This document shows positions 34,631-44,778 of a stretch of DNA of 64,000 nucleotides, piece after piece. A model generated the notes under the pieces. That model did not search any database and was not told where the DNA came from. It worked only from the letters and a program-made list of their open reading frames with translations. The stretch is from Aestuariirhabdus haliotis (lineage in GTDB: Bacteria > Pseudomonadota > Gammaproteobacteria > Pseudomonadales > Aestuariirhabdaceae), in the NCBI RefSeq assembly GCF_023509475.1, contig NZ_JAKSDZ010000005.1, positions 1 through 64,000 of the forward strand, written 5' to 3'. Position numbers and translations under genes: made by a program. Each line of letters begins with the position of its first letter. Position 1 is the first letter of the stretch.

Positions 34631-36279
34631 CAGGCTCCGATTACCTTGCCGAAACCCACGAGGTCACCAATACACCGCCGCCTCTGCAAGACTACAATCT
34701 ATACCTGCAAGATACCGCTCTGAAGGAAGCCCTCGAGCGAGAAGGTGCGGGTTGGGCAACGGAGCAGTTAAGCCAATACGGGAAGCTCACGGGTACAGCA
34801 GAGATGATCGAATGGGGGCATCTGGCCAACCGTCACAAACCCGAATTCAATACCCACGACCGTTACGGGCACCGTATCGATCAGGTGGATTTCCACCCCA
34901 GTTATCACCAGTTGATGGACAGGGCCATCAGTGCAGGCTTGCCCTCCTCTCCCTGGACCCACCCCAAACCCGGAGCCCATGTTGCTCGAGCCGCACTCAA
35001 TTATTTGCAATCCCAGGTCGAGGCCGGCCATGGTTGCCCTTTAACCATGACCTTCGCGGCGGTTCCCTCACTGCTCAAACAACCTGATATCGCCGAGCGC
35101 TGGTTGCCCCTGATCCATTCCGGGCGCTACGATCCCAGCAACCGACCCGTAACGGAGAAACAGGGCGCCACCATCGGCATGGCAATGACCGAGAAGCAGG
35201 GCGGATCGGACGTTCGAGCGAACTCAACCCGAGCCTATGCCGTCGACAAAAGCGGCCCCGGAGAGTGTTACCAACTGGTGGGGCATAAGTACTTTGTTTC
35301 GGCCCCCATGAGTGATGCTTTTTTAATGCTGGCCTATACCGACAAAGGCCTGGGCTGCTTTTTAGTACCTCGCTGGCTCGATGATGGTCGTAAAAATGCC
35401 CTGCAGATTCTGCGCTTAAAAGAGAAAAGCGGTAACGCCTCAAACGCCTCTTCCGAAGCCGAATTGCGAGGTGCCCAGGGTTGGCTGATTGGTGAAGAGG
35501 GAAGAGGCGTTGCCAATATTCTGGAGATGGTTGCCCTGACGCGATTCGACTGCATGATTGGTTCTGCTGCCGGTATGCGCCAGGCCAGCGTACAGGCACT
35601 GCATCATTGCCACCACCGCTCGGCATTCGGCAAGCTACTCGACCAACAACCCCTGATGCAAAATGTGCTGGCCGATCTGGCCATCGAAAGTGAAGCCGCC
35701 ATGGTCATGGCCATGCGGATGGCGCGCGCACTGGACAGTAATACGGAACGTGACGCTTTGTTGATTCGTCTGGGTACTGCTGTCGGCAAATACTGGATCT
35801 GCAAACGCACCCCCGGGCACGCCTATGAAGCGATGGAATGCATTGGCGGTAGCGGCGTTATGGAAACCACGATTATGCCTCGCCTGTATCGGGAAGCACC
35901 GGTCAATGCCATCTGGGAAGGCAGTGGTAATGTGCAAGCCCTTGATATGCTGCGCACCTTGCACAAGGAACCCGAGGCTCTGGAAGTGCTTCGCGATGAG
36001 ATTCTACAAGCGAAAGGCCTGCACGAAACCTTTGATCGTTTTATTGCACCGCTGGATAAACTGTTTAGTCGACCGGAAGAGCTTGAATACCGTGCCCGCC
36101 ATATCATTGGTCAGTTGGCATTAGCCACCCAGGCCAGCTTATTACTGCGCGCCGATAACGAACTGGTTGCGGACGCCTTTTGTCGTTCTCGATTAGCAAC
36201 GGAAGGCTGGCTGTATGGGAATTTGCCAAGCGGCATCAATTGCCAGGCGATCATCGAACGCGCTCGCCCTGTGTCATAG
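34627..36279 (+). CDS. AidB-like acyl-CoA dehydrogenase
   Basis: The 550-residue FAD enzyme resembles AidB/isovaleryl-CoA dehydrogenase types: the FAD-binding motif MAMTEKQGGSDVRANSTRAY near residue 182, NASNASSEAEL typical of AidB near 273, LTRFDCMIGSAAGMRQA near 305, and the C-terminal IWEGSGNVQALDMLR with the ligand contact. In E. coli AidB is part of the alkylation response; here the tetR neighbour suggests a catabolic or lipid role instead. The ATG at 34627 has AGGAG upstream and overlaps the tetR stop; the longer frame to 34447 runs through tetR and is rejected. Confidence 0.9.
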   Translation: MTGSDYLAETHEVTNTPPPLQDYNLYLQDTALKEALEREGAGWATEQLSQYGKLTGTAEMIEWGHLANRHKPEFNTHDRYGHRIDQVDFHPSYHQLMDRAISAGLPSSPWTHPKPGAHVARAALNYLQSQVEAGHGCPLTMTFAAVPSLLKQPDIAERWLPLIHSGRYDPSNRPVTEKQGATIGMAMTEKQGGSDVRANSTRAYAVDKSGPGECYQLVGHKYFVSAPMSDAFLMLAYTDKGLGCFLVPRWLDDGRKNALQILRLKEKSGNASNASSEAELRGAQGWLIGEEGRGVANILEMVALTRFDCMIGSAAGMRQASVQALHHCHHRSAFGKLLDQQPLMQNVLADLAIESEAAMVMAMRMARALDSNTERDALLIRLGTAVGKYWICKRTPGHAYEAMECIGGSGVMETTIMPRLYREAPVNAIWEGSGNVQALDMLRTLHKEPEALEVLRDEILQAKGLHETFDRFIAPLDKLFSRPEELEYRARHIIGQLALATQASLLLRADNELVADAFCRSRLATEGWLYGNLPSGINCQAIIERARPVS

Positions 36280-36283
36280 TCAA

Positions 36284-36318
36284 TAAAAAAAGCACAGTGC
36301 CAACACACTGTGCTTTTT
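36284..36318. terminator. Bidirectional intrinsic terminator
   Basis: The perfect stem AGCACAGTG/CACTGTGCT (36291-36299 and 36306-36314, six-base loop) has a T run after it on the plus strand and an A run before it, so it can end transcripts from both sides. It lies between the convergent acyl-CoA dehydrogenase and pqiC genes. Confidence 0.9.
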
Positions 36319-36390
36319 GCATTCAATCACCATTATGCAGGTAGAGCTTAAACAGCCTTTACACTGTTTTTTACTTGCGCTTGATTGGCT

Positions 36391-36954
36391 TTAAAGAGTA
36401 CCTGCAATCTCTTTGGCCAATTGACCCAGAAGCATTTTTTCCGCCTCAACCAGCATTGCATAACCATCATCGCTCATCGCCTGGGTGGCAGACCAACGAT
36501 GATCCTCTCGAACTCGCTCACCATCAATCACACGCACTATTTGCCAATAAGCGTCCAACACGGCTTCGCCCTGGTTATTACCGTGCAACTGATCGATATC
36601 CACCATCAAACGCGTTTGTTCGGCCCCGCTACCTTCGGTGCCGCTATGCACCATTTTACCTGAGCTTGCTGCCACCTCATTGGCCAGAAATTTCATCAAG
36701 CTATGACGCAAAGGTTCAGCCCAGCGATGATACTCAGCGATATAGATTTCACCGTTTTCAAGTTCCATAACCAACCGGTCCTGATTGATATAGGTCGCCA
36801 CATCGACCGAGACCAAGACCACTTCGGCGTCAGACACCGTATCACCAGTAAGGGAAGTAGCGTCCGAGCGCAACAGGTAATGGCTGGTCGGTGTGGGCGA
36901 TGAAAAACAGCCTGCCAACAGGGTGCAAACAACAGCTAGTAGAAAAATTCTCAT
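36391..36954 (-). CDS. pqiC: PqiC outer-membrane-type lipoprotein (ABC auxiliary component)
   Basis: PqiC is the lipoprotein partner of PqiB in lipid transport between the inner and outer membrane. The 187-residue protein has a lipoprotein signal with lipobox LLAGC (Cys16) and the DUF330/YmbA pattern YLLRSD, LVSVDVATYINQDRLVMEL and AEYHRWAEPLRHSL. It is last in the pqi operon; its ATG overlaps the pqiB stop by one base (TAATG). Confidence 0.9.
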   Translation of the reverse strand: MRIFLLAVVCTLLAGCFSSPTPTSHYLLRSDATSLTGDTVSDAEVVLVSVDVATYINQDRLVMELENGEIYIAEYHRWAEPLRHSLMKFLANEVAASSGKMVHSGTEGSGAEQTRLMVDIDQLHGNNQGEAVLDAYWQIVRVIDGERVREDHRWSATQAMSDDGYAMLVEAEKMLLGQLAKEIAGTL

Positions 36955-38630
36955 TAGTTACGGGCCTCCGGAATCCGGTCTTCTTCCCTGGGTCTTGGCA
37001 ACATAGTCGCGGTATCTTTCAACGAATCGGTCAACGCATCCATATTTTGCAAGGTTTTATGGAGCTCATACAGAGTGCTCTCCATATCCTTGTAAATAGG
37101 TGAATCGGGAGACACTCCCTCTAGCGTTGTTCGCAAAGAAACCAGGCTAGCCAGCAACTCTTTATAGGCTGGAGAGTCCGGTGAGATACCTTGCATAGCG
37201 ACACGCAGGGCGCTCAGGGTTTGCGACAATTGCTCGGGTATTTCCTGAGTCTCTCTGGCCCGGAGCAAGTTATCCATCGACTGCATAGAGTTGCCGAGTT
37301 CGGTGATGGCGTCATTGGCTGATCTGACGGTCTGATCCAACGGCAATTGATCGAGCTTGTTCATAAACGAAGATACCGACATCATAACGCTATCCAGCCC
37401 AACCACAATCGTTGGTACTACGGGATAGTTCAGGAACGTTTCAGGTTCCACCGGTGCTTCAGCGTGGTAAAAATCGAGGGAAATATACTTACTACCGGTA
37501 ATCAGATTACCCGACTGCAGAGTCCCCCTGAACCCATGCTCAATATTCTCCTGAATTTCGTCTTTGATAAAATCTATTGATTCAAGACTGTCTGCCATGC
37601 CAAACCGGCCGGGCTCAACATAAACCAGCACCGGGATAGGTGCCCCATGCCTACGATCATCCATATGAGCAAACTCATTAATCATAATACGTACCACCCT
37701 TCCCACCGAGACACCTCGATACTTCACCGGGGCATTTTCTTCCAGGCCGCTGATATCCTGATTGAAACGAAGCACAAAATAGGTGCCGTGTTCATAGGTC
37801 AGCTCTATCGACGCCTGCTGGGACTCGTACAACCAAAACTCATCGTTATTCTTAATGGGCAATCCTTTACCCAAGGCAGGTAGGCTTTGGAAAGCAATCC
37901 CCCCTGAAATGATGCTCTCAAGCGACCCGGTGCTAATACTAAAGCCCTCAGCAGAAGCGTTGATAGAAATGCCGCTAACATCCCAGAACCTCACCGAAGT
38001 GTTCACAAAGTTATGGTATGGCGCATCAATAAAGATACCGTATTTTATTTTACCGGTAACTTCATCCAGCTCTCGGGATTCGACCCTTCCGACCTGATAG
38101 CCCTGAAATAGTACCGGATTACCGACATCTATCGCCGCCTGAGAGGCATTCAGAACCAACCGGACCCCTGGAGCGCCGGCCCTGGTTTGCGGAGGAGTTT
38201 CCAACCCTATATAGGATCGCTTACCCGCTTTGCCCTGGCCCGGAGCAAGTTGTATGTAGGCGCCCGATAGAATAGTGCCCAGCCCCCGAATACCACCGGC
38301 ACCAATCTGAACACGTTCGACCCAGAACCTGGAATCTTCCCGCAGCAACTCGGTGTACTGTTTATTCAACCGAACCCCCACTTCGACACCCGACAAATCT
38401 TCCTTGAGAGCAATGGACTCAACCTGCCCTACCTCTACATTGAGCAGTTTCAATTTGGTTTTTCCAGCAACCAGATCATCGGCATTGGAAAAACTGATCG
38501 TCACCTCAGGACCCTGGTTTAGATAGCTAAAAACAACCATCCCCGCTCCTAATACAGCTGCCAGGACCGGAACAATCCAGATAGCCGAAATCCCCTTTTT
38601 GGTGCTCACATCGGGTTTCATATTAGTCAT
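36954..38630 (-). CDS. pqiB: Intermembrane transport protein PqiB (triple MCE)
   Basis: PqiB forms a stack of MCE rings and a needle that bridges the periplasm to move lipids. The 558-residue protein has one N-terminal membrane helix (about 15-35), three MCE domains (repeated pattern LNVEVGQVESIAL, FQGYQVGRVESREL and YRGVSVGRVVRI) and a C-terminal helical region. The ATG at 38630 overlaps the upstream pqiA-type stop; an ATG three codons further in is an equal choice. The frame stays open further upstream through the pqiA-type gene but is not used there. Confidence 0.9.
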   Translation of the reverse strand: MTNMKPDVSTKKGISAIWIVPVLAAVLGAGMVVFSYLNQGPEVTISFSNADDLVAGKTKLKLLNVEVGQVESIALKEDLSGVEVGVRLNKQYTELLREDSRFWVERVQIGAGGIRGLGTILSGAYIQLAPGQGKAGKRSYIGLETPPQTRAGAPGVRLVLNASQAAIDVGNPVLFQGYQVGRVESRELDEVTGKIKYGIFIDAPYHNFVNTSVRFWDVSGISINASAEGFSISTGSLESIISGGIAFQSLPALGKGLPIKNNDEFWLYESQQASIELTYEHGTYFVLRFNQDISGLEENAPVKYRGVSVGRVVRIMINEFAHMDDRRHGAPIPVLVYVEPGRFGMADSLESIDFIKDEIQENIEHGFRGTLQSGNLITGSKYISLDFYHAEAPVEPETFLNYPVVPTIVVGLDSVMMSVSSFMNKLDQLPLDQTVRSANDAITELGNSMQSMDNLLRARETQEIPEQLSQTLSALRVAMQGISPDSPAYKELLASLVSLRTTLEGVSPDSPIYKDMESTLYELHKTLQNMDALTDSLKDTATMLPRPREEDRIPEARN

Positions 38631-39240
38631 CCGTATTTTCCATCTCATCCCATAGCAATCGTGGATCAAAGCTTTCTGCCGCCACCATAGTGATAATAAC
38701 AACCGCCGCAAAAGCGGTCGCGGCAATACCTGGCTGGATACTGAGCAGCCCCCCAAGGCTCACCAGCGCCACCAGTATAGCGACGACAAACACATCCACC
38801 ATCGACCATTTGCCAATAAACTCGGTAGCACGATACAAAACACTTTTGCTTTTCGTGCGCTTAACATTACCCTTATGGGCACACCAACATAGATAATACA
38901 TAGCCATCAGTTTTCCAGATGGGATCATGACACTGGCGATAAATATAACAGCAGCGATCGGCGCCGAGCCCAGCTCTATCAAGAGAATAACACCACCCAA
39001 AATAGTACTCGGCAGCGCAGTACCCAGCTGATCCGTAATCATAATCGGAAAAATATTGGCGGGAATATAGAGCAGCGTAGCCGTCACCAGAAGTGCCAGG
39101 GTTCGTTGTAAGCTGTTGGGTTTTCGCAGATGCGTGGGGGAGCCACAACGCGGACAATCCTGTACATCTTGTGGCGCCAGCTTCAGGCAGATATGGCAGC
39201 ATGCAAGCTGTTGGGAAGCGGCGCTGGTTCTTGTTCGCAT
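38623..39240 (-). CDS. pqiA: PqiA-type membrane protein, second half
   Basis: PqiA is the inner membrane partner of PqiB. In E. coli one 417-residue protein has two repeated halves, each with a zinc ribbon and four membrane helices; here the halves are separate genes. This 205-residue half has a CXXC pair ribbon (CHICLKLAPQDVQDCPRCGS) and four hydrophobic helices with KWSMVDVFVVAILVALV in the third. Its start overlaps the first-half stop by one base and its stop overlaps the pqiB start region, so the four genes form one tightly coupled operon. Confidence 0.88.
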   Translation of the reverse strand: MRTRTSAASQQLACCHICLKLAPQDVQDCPRCGSPTHLRKPNSLQRTLALLVTATLLYIPANIFPIMITDQLGTALPSTILGGVILLIELGSAPIAAVIFIASVMIPSGKLMAMYYLCWCAHKGNVKRTKSKSVLYRATEFIGKWSMVDVFVVAILVALVSLGGLLSIQPGIAATAFAAVVIITMVAAESFDPRLLWDEMENTDD

Positions 39241-39872
39241 CAGTTCTGACCTTCCATCAGGCGCTCAACCGCCGTCCAAAGCTGTAAACGGTCAAGGTTG
39301 GACAATGTCAGTGTGAAGGTAATAGAAAATGCTGCATAGGAAAAAAAGGACAAACCCAGCACCACGGTCGCCATTGCGGCAATCTTAACCAGACTGACAA
39401 TGACACCGATGATAAACACATCCACCATGCACCAGCTGTGTACAGTAAAGATAATTCGAGCAATATCTGGCAACCAAGACACGCGCTGCTTCACCAACAG
39501 CGGCACACAGAGTAACAATACCAACAGCATCACCAACATGGGCAGCACGACAATAAACGCCCCGACCAGAAACGCCAGCTCAGGCATTCCATAGAGATAG
39601 AGCCCACGTACTGTGCCCGGCAAAGTGGTGACATTTTCCAGCCCGGATGATTTAAACGCCAGAAAAGGAAAGGCACAAGACATTGCCAGAAGAATCAACG
39701 AGGATAACGCATAAGCGACCACACGGCTCAGGCCATCGACCTTGCGTCTCGAGAGAAAGCCGCCACAGACCGGACAAGTAGCCTTTTCCCCATAAGCCAA
39801 CTCAGACATATCAATCAGGCTGTCACAGGACAGGCAGGCAATATGGGTTTCTATTATATTTGCTTGATTCAT
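39240..39872 (-). CDS. pqiA: PqiA-type membrane protein, first half
   Basis: The 210-residue protein has the zinc-ribbon cysteines CLSC and CPVC near the N-terminus (residues 14-39) and four membrane helices, with HSWCMVDVFIIGVIVSLVKI as the matching helix to the second half. It opens the pqi operon; AGGGGGGG lies directly upstream of the ATG. It stands for the N-terminal half of E. coli PqiA. Split PqiA genes are also known in Pseudomonas, so this is not a broken gene. Confidence 0.88.
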   Translation of the reverse strand: MNQANIIETHIACLSCDSLIDMSELAYGEKATCPVCGGFLSRRKVDGLSRVVAYALSSLILLAMSCAFPFLAFKSSGLENVTTLPGTVRGLYLYGMPELAFLVGAFIVVLPMLVMLLVLLLCVPLLVKQRVSWLPDIARIIFTVHSWCMVDVFIIGVIVSLVKIAAMATVVLGLSFFSYAAFSITFTLTLSNLDRLQLWTAVERLMEGQN

Positions 39873-39982
39873 TCCCCCCCCTGCTCCTTCCTATAGTAGC
39901 AAATAGAGGAAGGAAGTCGACCTTACCACATCTCACCTATCAATCCTGAAGCAAGACCCAACGGCCTTAAACCCGCGGACAC

Positions 39983-40008
39983 AAAAAACGGCCCGAAGGC
40001 CGTTTTTT
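39983..40008. terminator. Intrinsic terminator of guaA, bidirectional
   Basis: The stem CGGCC/GGCCG with CGAA loop (39989-40002) is flanked by A6 on the left and T6 on the right. On the minus strand it follows the guaA stop by 11 bases and ends with six T residues. It lies ahead of the pqi operon. Confidence 0.92.
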
Positions 40009-40019
40009 GATAAGTGCGA

Positions 40020-41597
40020 TCACTCCCATTCGATGGTCGCCGGAGGCTTGCTGGAAACATCGTAGGCCACACGGGAAATACCCGAGATTTCGTTGATAAT
40101 TCGATTGGAGACTTTCTCCAGCAGTTCATAGGGCAGATGCGCCCAACGCGCTGTCATAAAGTCGATAGTTTCGACCGCACGGAGTGACACAACGTATTCA
40201 TACCGTCGACCATCACCCACCACGCCGACAGACTTAACGGGTAAGAATACGACAAACGCCTGACTGACTTTATGGTACCAGTCAGCATTATGCAGCTCTT
40301 CGATAAAAATCGCGTCAGCACTGCGCAGCAATTCGGCGTATTCTTTCTTCACCTCGCCAAGAATTCTCACCCCCAGACCAGGCCCCGGGAAAGGGTGGCG
40401 ATACACCATATCGTAGGGCAAGCCAAGTTCAAGGCCCAGCTTGCGGACTTCGTCCTTGAACAACTCTCTCAGAGGCTCGACCAGATCCATTTTCATATCG
40501 TCTGGCAAACCACCAACATTGTGGTGAGATTTAATGACATGGGCCTTACCGGTTTTGGCGCCAGCGGATTCGATAACATCGGGATAAATAGTCCCTTGTG
40601 CCAAGAAGTGAACATCTTTCAACTTACTGGCTTCATCATCGAACACCTCGATAAAGGTATTGCCGATAATCTTGCGCTTCTGCTCGGGATCATTAACACC
40701 GTGCAGCTTACCCAGGAAAAGATCTTCCGCGTCAACACGAATCACTTTGACGCCCATATTTTCGGCAAACATGGCCATCACCTGGTCGCCTTCGTGCAAG
40801 CGCAACAAGCCGTTGTCGACAAAGACACAGGTCAGCTGATCACCGATGGCTTTGTGTAATAAAGCCGCAACTACCGAGGAATCGACACCGCCGGACAAAC
40901 CCAACAAGACTTTATTATCACCGACCTGTTCACGAACCCGCTCGATAGCATCATCGACAATGTTGGAGGCTGTCCACAGAGCTTCACAACCTGCGATGTC
41001 ACAAATAAAGCGCTGCAGGATACGTGCACCCTGTTTGGTATGGGTGACTTCAGGGTGGAACTGGACGCCGTAAAAATGTCGACTCTCATCTGCCATGCCG
41101 GCGATCGGGCAACTGTCAGTCGAAGCCATCACTTCAAATCCGGAAGGTATCTCAGATACTTTATCACCGTGACTCATCCAGACATCCAGAGACAGAACAC
41201 CGGTGTCACTAACGTGATCTTCGATGCCTTTCAGCAAGCTGGCCTGACCTTCCACATTGACCTGGGCGTAACCAAACTCGCGCAAGTTAGAGCTTTGCAC
41301 TTTGCCTCCCAACTGCTCGGCCATGGTCTGCATGCCATAGCAGATACCCAATACCGGTACCCCCAGCTCGAATACAACATCAGGACAGCGAGGGGTGTCA
41401 TCCCCTGTAACCGACTCCGGGCCACCCGCCAGAATAACGGCACGGGGATTAAAGCTACGGATTTCATCCGCCTCCATGTCAAAGGCATGAAGCTCACAGT
41501 ACACACCAATTTCTCGTACCCGACGAGCAATCAACTGTGAATACTGGGAACCAAAATCGAGAATTAGAATTCGTTGGGCATGAATATCGAGTGACAT
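40020..41597 (-). CDS. guaA: GMP synthase (glutamine-hydrolysing)
   Basis: GuaA turns XMP to GMP with ATP and glutamine. The 525-residue protein has an N-terminal glutamine amidotransferase domain with catalytic C86 (GICYGMQ) and the HPEV triad part, then the ATP pyrophosphatase P-loop [12 protein letters not shown], and the C-terminal dimer domain ending PPATIEWE. Length equals the E. coli enzyme. It follows guaB by 73 bases with a hairpin between, the usual guaBA order. Confidence 0.98.
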   Translation of the reverse strand: MSLDIHAQRILILDFGSQYSQLIARRVREIGVYCELHAFDMEADEIRSFNPRAVILAGGPESVTGDDTPRCPDVVFELGVPVLGICYGMQTMAEQLGGKVQSSNLREFGYAQVNVEGQASLLKGIEDHVSDTGVLSLDVWMSHGDKVSEIPSGFEVMASTDSCPIAGMADESRHFYGVQFHPEVTHTKQGARILQRFICDIAGCEALWTASNIVDDAIERVREQVGDNKVLLGLSGGVDSSVVAALLHKAIGDQLTCVFVDNGLLRLHEGDQVMAMFAENMGVKVIRVDAEDLFLGKLHGVNDPEQKRKIIGNTFIEVFDDEASKLKDVHFLAQGTIYPDVIESAGAKTGKAHVIKSHHNVGGLPDDMKMDLVEPLRELFKDEVRKLGLELGLPYDMVYRHPFPGPGLGVRILGEVKKEYAELLRSADAIFIEELHNADWYHKVSQAFVVFLPVKSVGVVGDGRRYEYVVSLRAVETIDFMTARWAHLPYELLEKVSNRIINEISGISRVAYDVSSKPPATIEWE

Positions 41598-41630
41598 CGT
41601 GGATCTCTTAACAGTAGAGCCAAAAACTAA

Positions 41631-41649
41631 GGCGGAGAAAATCTCCGCC
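41631..41649 (-). terminator. Hairpin between guaB and guaA
   Basis: The stem GGCGGAGA/TCTCCGCC with a three-base loop is followed on the minus strand by TTAGTTTTTGG. It could end or reduce guaB transcripts before guaA, or mark an mRNA processing site. The T run starts a few bases away from the stem, so termination is likely partial. Confidence 0.55.
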
Positions 41650-41670
41650 CATTTGATTTACCTATCGCGA

Positions 41671-43140
41671 TTAACCGACGCGATAATTAGGTGCTTCCTT
41701 GGTGATGGTGACGTCATGCACATGACTCTCACTCATACCCGCCGAAGTCACTCGCACAAACTCAGGAATGGTCCTCATCTGCTCGACATCGGCACAGCCG
41801 GTATAGCCCATGGCAGCTCTCAACCCTCCCATCATCTGATGCACAATTGCCGCCATGGGGCCCTTGTAGGGAACACGCCCTTCGATGCCCTCGGGTACCA
41901 GTTTTTCAACGCCCTCTTTGGCATCCTGAAAGTAACGATCGCTGGAACCGGCACTCTGCGACATGGCGCCCATGGAGCCCATACCACGATACGATTTGTA
42001 GCTTCGACCCTGATACAGCTCAACCTCTCCGGGAGCCTCCTCGGTACCCGCCAGCATGCTGCCCATCATAACCGCGCTAGCACCCGCCACAACGGCCTTG
42101 GCGATATCACCGGAGAAGCGAATACCGCCGTCGGCGATCACGGGAATTTCACGCTCACGCATCGCTTCTGCAACATTGGCCACCGCCGAGATCTGAGGCA
42201 CACCAATACCCGTCACGATACGAGTGGTGCAGATAGAGCCAGGACCAATACCGACTTTGACCGCATCCGCACCGGCGTCTGCCAGGGCAATAGCGGCCGC
42301 CGCTGTCGCAATATTGCCGCCGATCACCTGCACGCCAGGAAAGTTTTTCTTAACCCAGCGAACCCGCTCGATCACACCTCGAGAATGGCCATGGGCGGTA
42401 TCGACTACAACCACGTCGACACCCGCTTCGGCCAACGCCTTAACACGGTCACCGGTTTCGGCTCCGGTTCCGACGGCAGCCGCCACACGCAAACGCCCGT
42501 GCTCGTCTTTACAGGCATTGGGGTATTCCTGAGCTTTCTTGATATCTTTCACGGTCATCATACCGACCAGCTTGAACTTGTCATTAACGACTAGCACTTT
42601 CTCGATACGGTGCTGGTGCAGCAGGGCACGAACGGTTTCTTGATCGGCACCTTCTTTAACCGTAACCAACTGTTCTTTCGGGGTCATGATACTGGCGACG
42701 GTTTTGCTCATATCTTCCACAAAACGCACATCACGACTGGTCACGATACCGACCAGCTCGCCACCTTCCATCACCGGCACACCAGAGAATTTGTGTTGAC
42801 GAGTCACCTCTATCAGTTCCCGAACCTTGGCACTGGACTCAATCGTCACCGGATCTTTGACCACACCGCTTTCATATTTTTTTACCGCGCGTACTTCACG
42901 GGCCTGCTCTTCGATGGTCATATTCTTATGAATAACACCGATACCGCCCTCCTGAGCCATGGCAATGGCGAGTCGGGATCCGGTAACCGTATCCATGGCA
43001 GAAGAGAGAACGGGAATATTCAGGGTGATATCACGAGTCAATTTAGACTGTAGTGATACTTCTTTGGGTAACACTTCCGAATAACCGGGTAATAACAAAA
43101 CATCATCAAAAGTCAGTGCTTCTTGAGCAATACGCAGCAT
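41671..43140 (-). CDS. guaB: IMP dehydrogenase
   Basis: GuaB oxidises IMP to XMP with NAD, the committed step to GMP. The 489-residue TIM-barrel protein has the N-terminal [15 protein letters not shown], two inserted CBS domains (about residues 95-205), and the catalytic cysteine in [13 protein letters not shown] near residue 305. The ATG at 43140 gives the family-typical [14 protein letters not shown] start; a longer frame to 43218 passes over the promoter and is rejected. Confidence 0.98.
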   Translation of the reverse strand: MLRIAQEALTFDDVLLLPGYSEVLPKEVSLQSKLTRDITLNIPVLSSAMDTVTGSRLAIAMAQEGGIGVIHKNMTIEEQAREVRAVKKYESGVVKDPVTIESSAKVRELIEVTRQHKFSGVPVMEGGELVGIVTSRDVRFVEDMSKTVASIMTPKEQLVTVKEGADQETVRALLHQHRIEKVLVVNDKFKLVGMMTVKDIKKAQEYPNACKDEHGRLRVAAAVGTGAETGDRVKALAEAGVDVVVVDTAHGHSRGVIERVRWVKKNFPGVQVIGGNIATAAAAIALADAGADAVKVGIGPGSICTTRIVTGIGVPQISAVANVAEAMREREIPVIADGGIRFSGDIAKAVVAGASAVMMGSMLAGTEEAPGEVELYQGRSYKSYRGMGSMGAMSQSAGSSDRYFQDAKEGVEKLVPEGIEGRVPYKGPMAAIVHQMMGGLRAAMGYTGCADVEQMRTIPEFVRVTSAGMSESHVHDVTITKEAPNYRVG

Positions 43141-43189
43141 AGCAAGTCCCGAAACCGTGGTGAGAAGGTGGGCGAAATAAAATTTTCCC

Positions 43190-43218
43190 ATTATAACTGC
43201 TGACCCAAAGGCTAACAA
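43190..43218 (-). promoter_or_regulatory. guaB promoter
   Basis: On the minus strand TTGTTA (43213-43218), 17 bases and TATAAT (43190-43195) form a strong sigma70 promoter about 50 bases before the guaB ATG. Its presence supports the short guaB start. No purine repressor box was identified. Confidence 0.75.
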
Positions 43219-43340
43219 TATAGGTATTTCTACATAGACGCCGATTGTGCTCAGGGGGTCGATCCCTCTTCTCCCCCGTTAACACGACATTTCCAGTCAA
43301 TTAAAGCCCGCCATAGGCAAGCCGTAACCACTCGGGTAAG

Positions 43341-44693
43341 ATGCCTGCCATGCCAATCTCCACCCCCACCCCTGCACGACTCAGCGTCAGCGATCTCAAT
43401 CGGAATGTAAGACGCTTGCTGGAAGTCAGTTTCGGCTCTGTCTGGGTCGAGGGTGAAATATCCAATCTGGCCAGGCCCAGCTCAGGCCACTGGTACTTCA
43501 CCCTGAAAGACAGTCAGGCGCAAATTCGCTGCGCGATGTTCCGCAATCGCAACCAAGCACTCCGGTTCACCCCCCAGGAAGGCATGCAGCTGGCCCTGCG
43601 CGGGAAAGTCAGCCTTTACGAGGGACGCGGTGACTTCCAGTTAATCGTTGATCATATGGAGCAAGCTGGCGCCGGCGCGCTGCAACAGGCGTTTGAGCAA
43701 CTGAAACAGCAGTTGGCAGCCGAAGGACTGTTTGATGAGCAATACAAACAGCCGCTGCCAGATTTGCCGAGCCATATCGCCGTTATCACGTCACCTACCG
43801 GTGCTGCGATTCGGGACATACTCAGCGTACTCAAACGTCGGTTCCCCGGCATTAGGGTTAGCGTTCTGCCTGTTGCGGTGCAAGGCAACGAAGCGGCACC
43901 GCAAATTGTCCGCGCCCTGACCCAGGCCCAGCAGCTCCCCTTCGACCTGATCATTCTTGGACGGGGCGGTGGCTCGCTGGAGGATCTGTGGCCATTTAAC
44001 GAAGAAAGCGTGGCACGGGCCATTTTTGCATGCTCGCTGCCCGTGATCAGCGCGGTCGGTCACGAAGTGGACTACACCATCAGTGACCTGGTGGCCGATC
44101 AACGGGCTGCAACGCCTTCGGCCGCCGCCGAGCTGATCAGCCCCGATCGTACTGAATTACTATCTCTGGTAGGGGGTTATCAACAGCTGCTGACCGACGC
44201 CATGCGCCGCAAGCTGATCAGCTGCAGTCGCGAAATGAGTCTGACTGCCAAGCGCTTGCGCCACCCTGGCAGGCGCTTGCAGGAGCAGAGCCAGCGCCTT
44301 GATGAGATCGATTTAAGATTGGGTCGATCGATCCAGCGTCGCCTGCAACAATCAGCCATGCTTCATCAACACCTGCACCAACGCTTGCAACATCAACAGC
44401 CCGGAGAGCAGATTATGCGCCAGCAGGGTTACTGCCAGGGGTTACAGGAGCGACTGTCACGAGCCCTGGAGCAACAGATGCAACACCAACAAGCGGCTTT
44501 GGGCGCCTTGGCCGGGCAACTGGAAGCCCTGTCACCGCTGGCAACACTGTCACGGGGATATTCAATTACCCGCACTACCGATGATCACAGAGTGATCCAT
44601 AGCAGTAGCGAATTAACAGTCGGTGAACAAATAGAGAGCAAACTGGCCAGTGGACGTTTGATTAGCCAGGTATTGGAAACCCATGATAACTAA
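43341..44693 (+). CDS. xseA: Exodeoxyribonuclease VII large subunit
   Basis: XseA with XseB degrades single-stranded DNA from both ends. The 450-residue protein has the N-terminal OB domain (LSVSDLNRNVRRLLE, then WVEGEISNLARPSSGHWYF), the catalytic core with ITSPTGAAIRDILSVLKRR and LGRGGGSLEDLWPFN, and a long Gln-rich coiled coil (about 290-400). Two ATG codons three apart could start it. It is divergent from guaB, as in many relatives. xseB is not in the window. Confidence 0.96.
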   Translation: MPAMPISTPTPARLSVSDLNRNVRRLLEVSFGSVWVEGEISNLARPSSGHWYFTLKDSQAQIRCAMFRNRNQALRFTPQEGMQLALRGKVSLYEGRGDFQLIVDHMEQAGAGALQQAFEQLKQQLAAEGLFDEQYKQPLPDLPSHIAVITSPTGAAIRDILSVLKRRFPGIRVSVLPVAVQGNEAAPQIVRALTQAQQLPFDLIILGRGGGSLEDLWPFNEESVARAIFACSLPVISAVGHEVDYTISDLVADQRAATPSAAAELISPDRTELLSLVGGYQQLLTDAMRRKLISCSREMSLTAKRLRHPGRRLQEQSQRLDEIDLRLGRSIQRRLQQSAMLHQHLHQRLQHQQPGEQIMRQQGYCQGLQERLSRALEQQMQHQQAALGALAGQLEALSPLATLSRGYSITRTTDDHRVIHSSSELTVGEQIESKLASGRLISQVLETHDN

Positions 44694-44778
44694 CCGGGTT
44701 TCTCGCACCTAACGGCTTCCGGCCTGATGCAGCCAGCTGACAACCGGCCTCGGCTGCCAGCAATCCTAATGACGACCA

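Noticed and set aside
41599-42594. Long open frame on the plus strand, His/Thr-rich, antisense to guaB
   Set aside because: It lies wholly over guaB and the end of guaA and has the low-complexity composition of an antisense shadow; guaB is certain.
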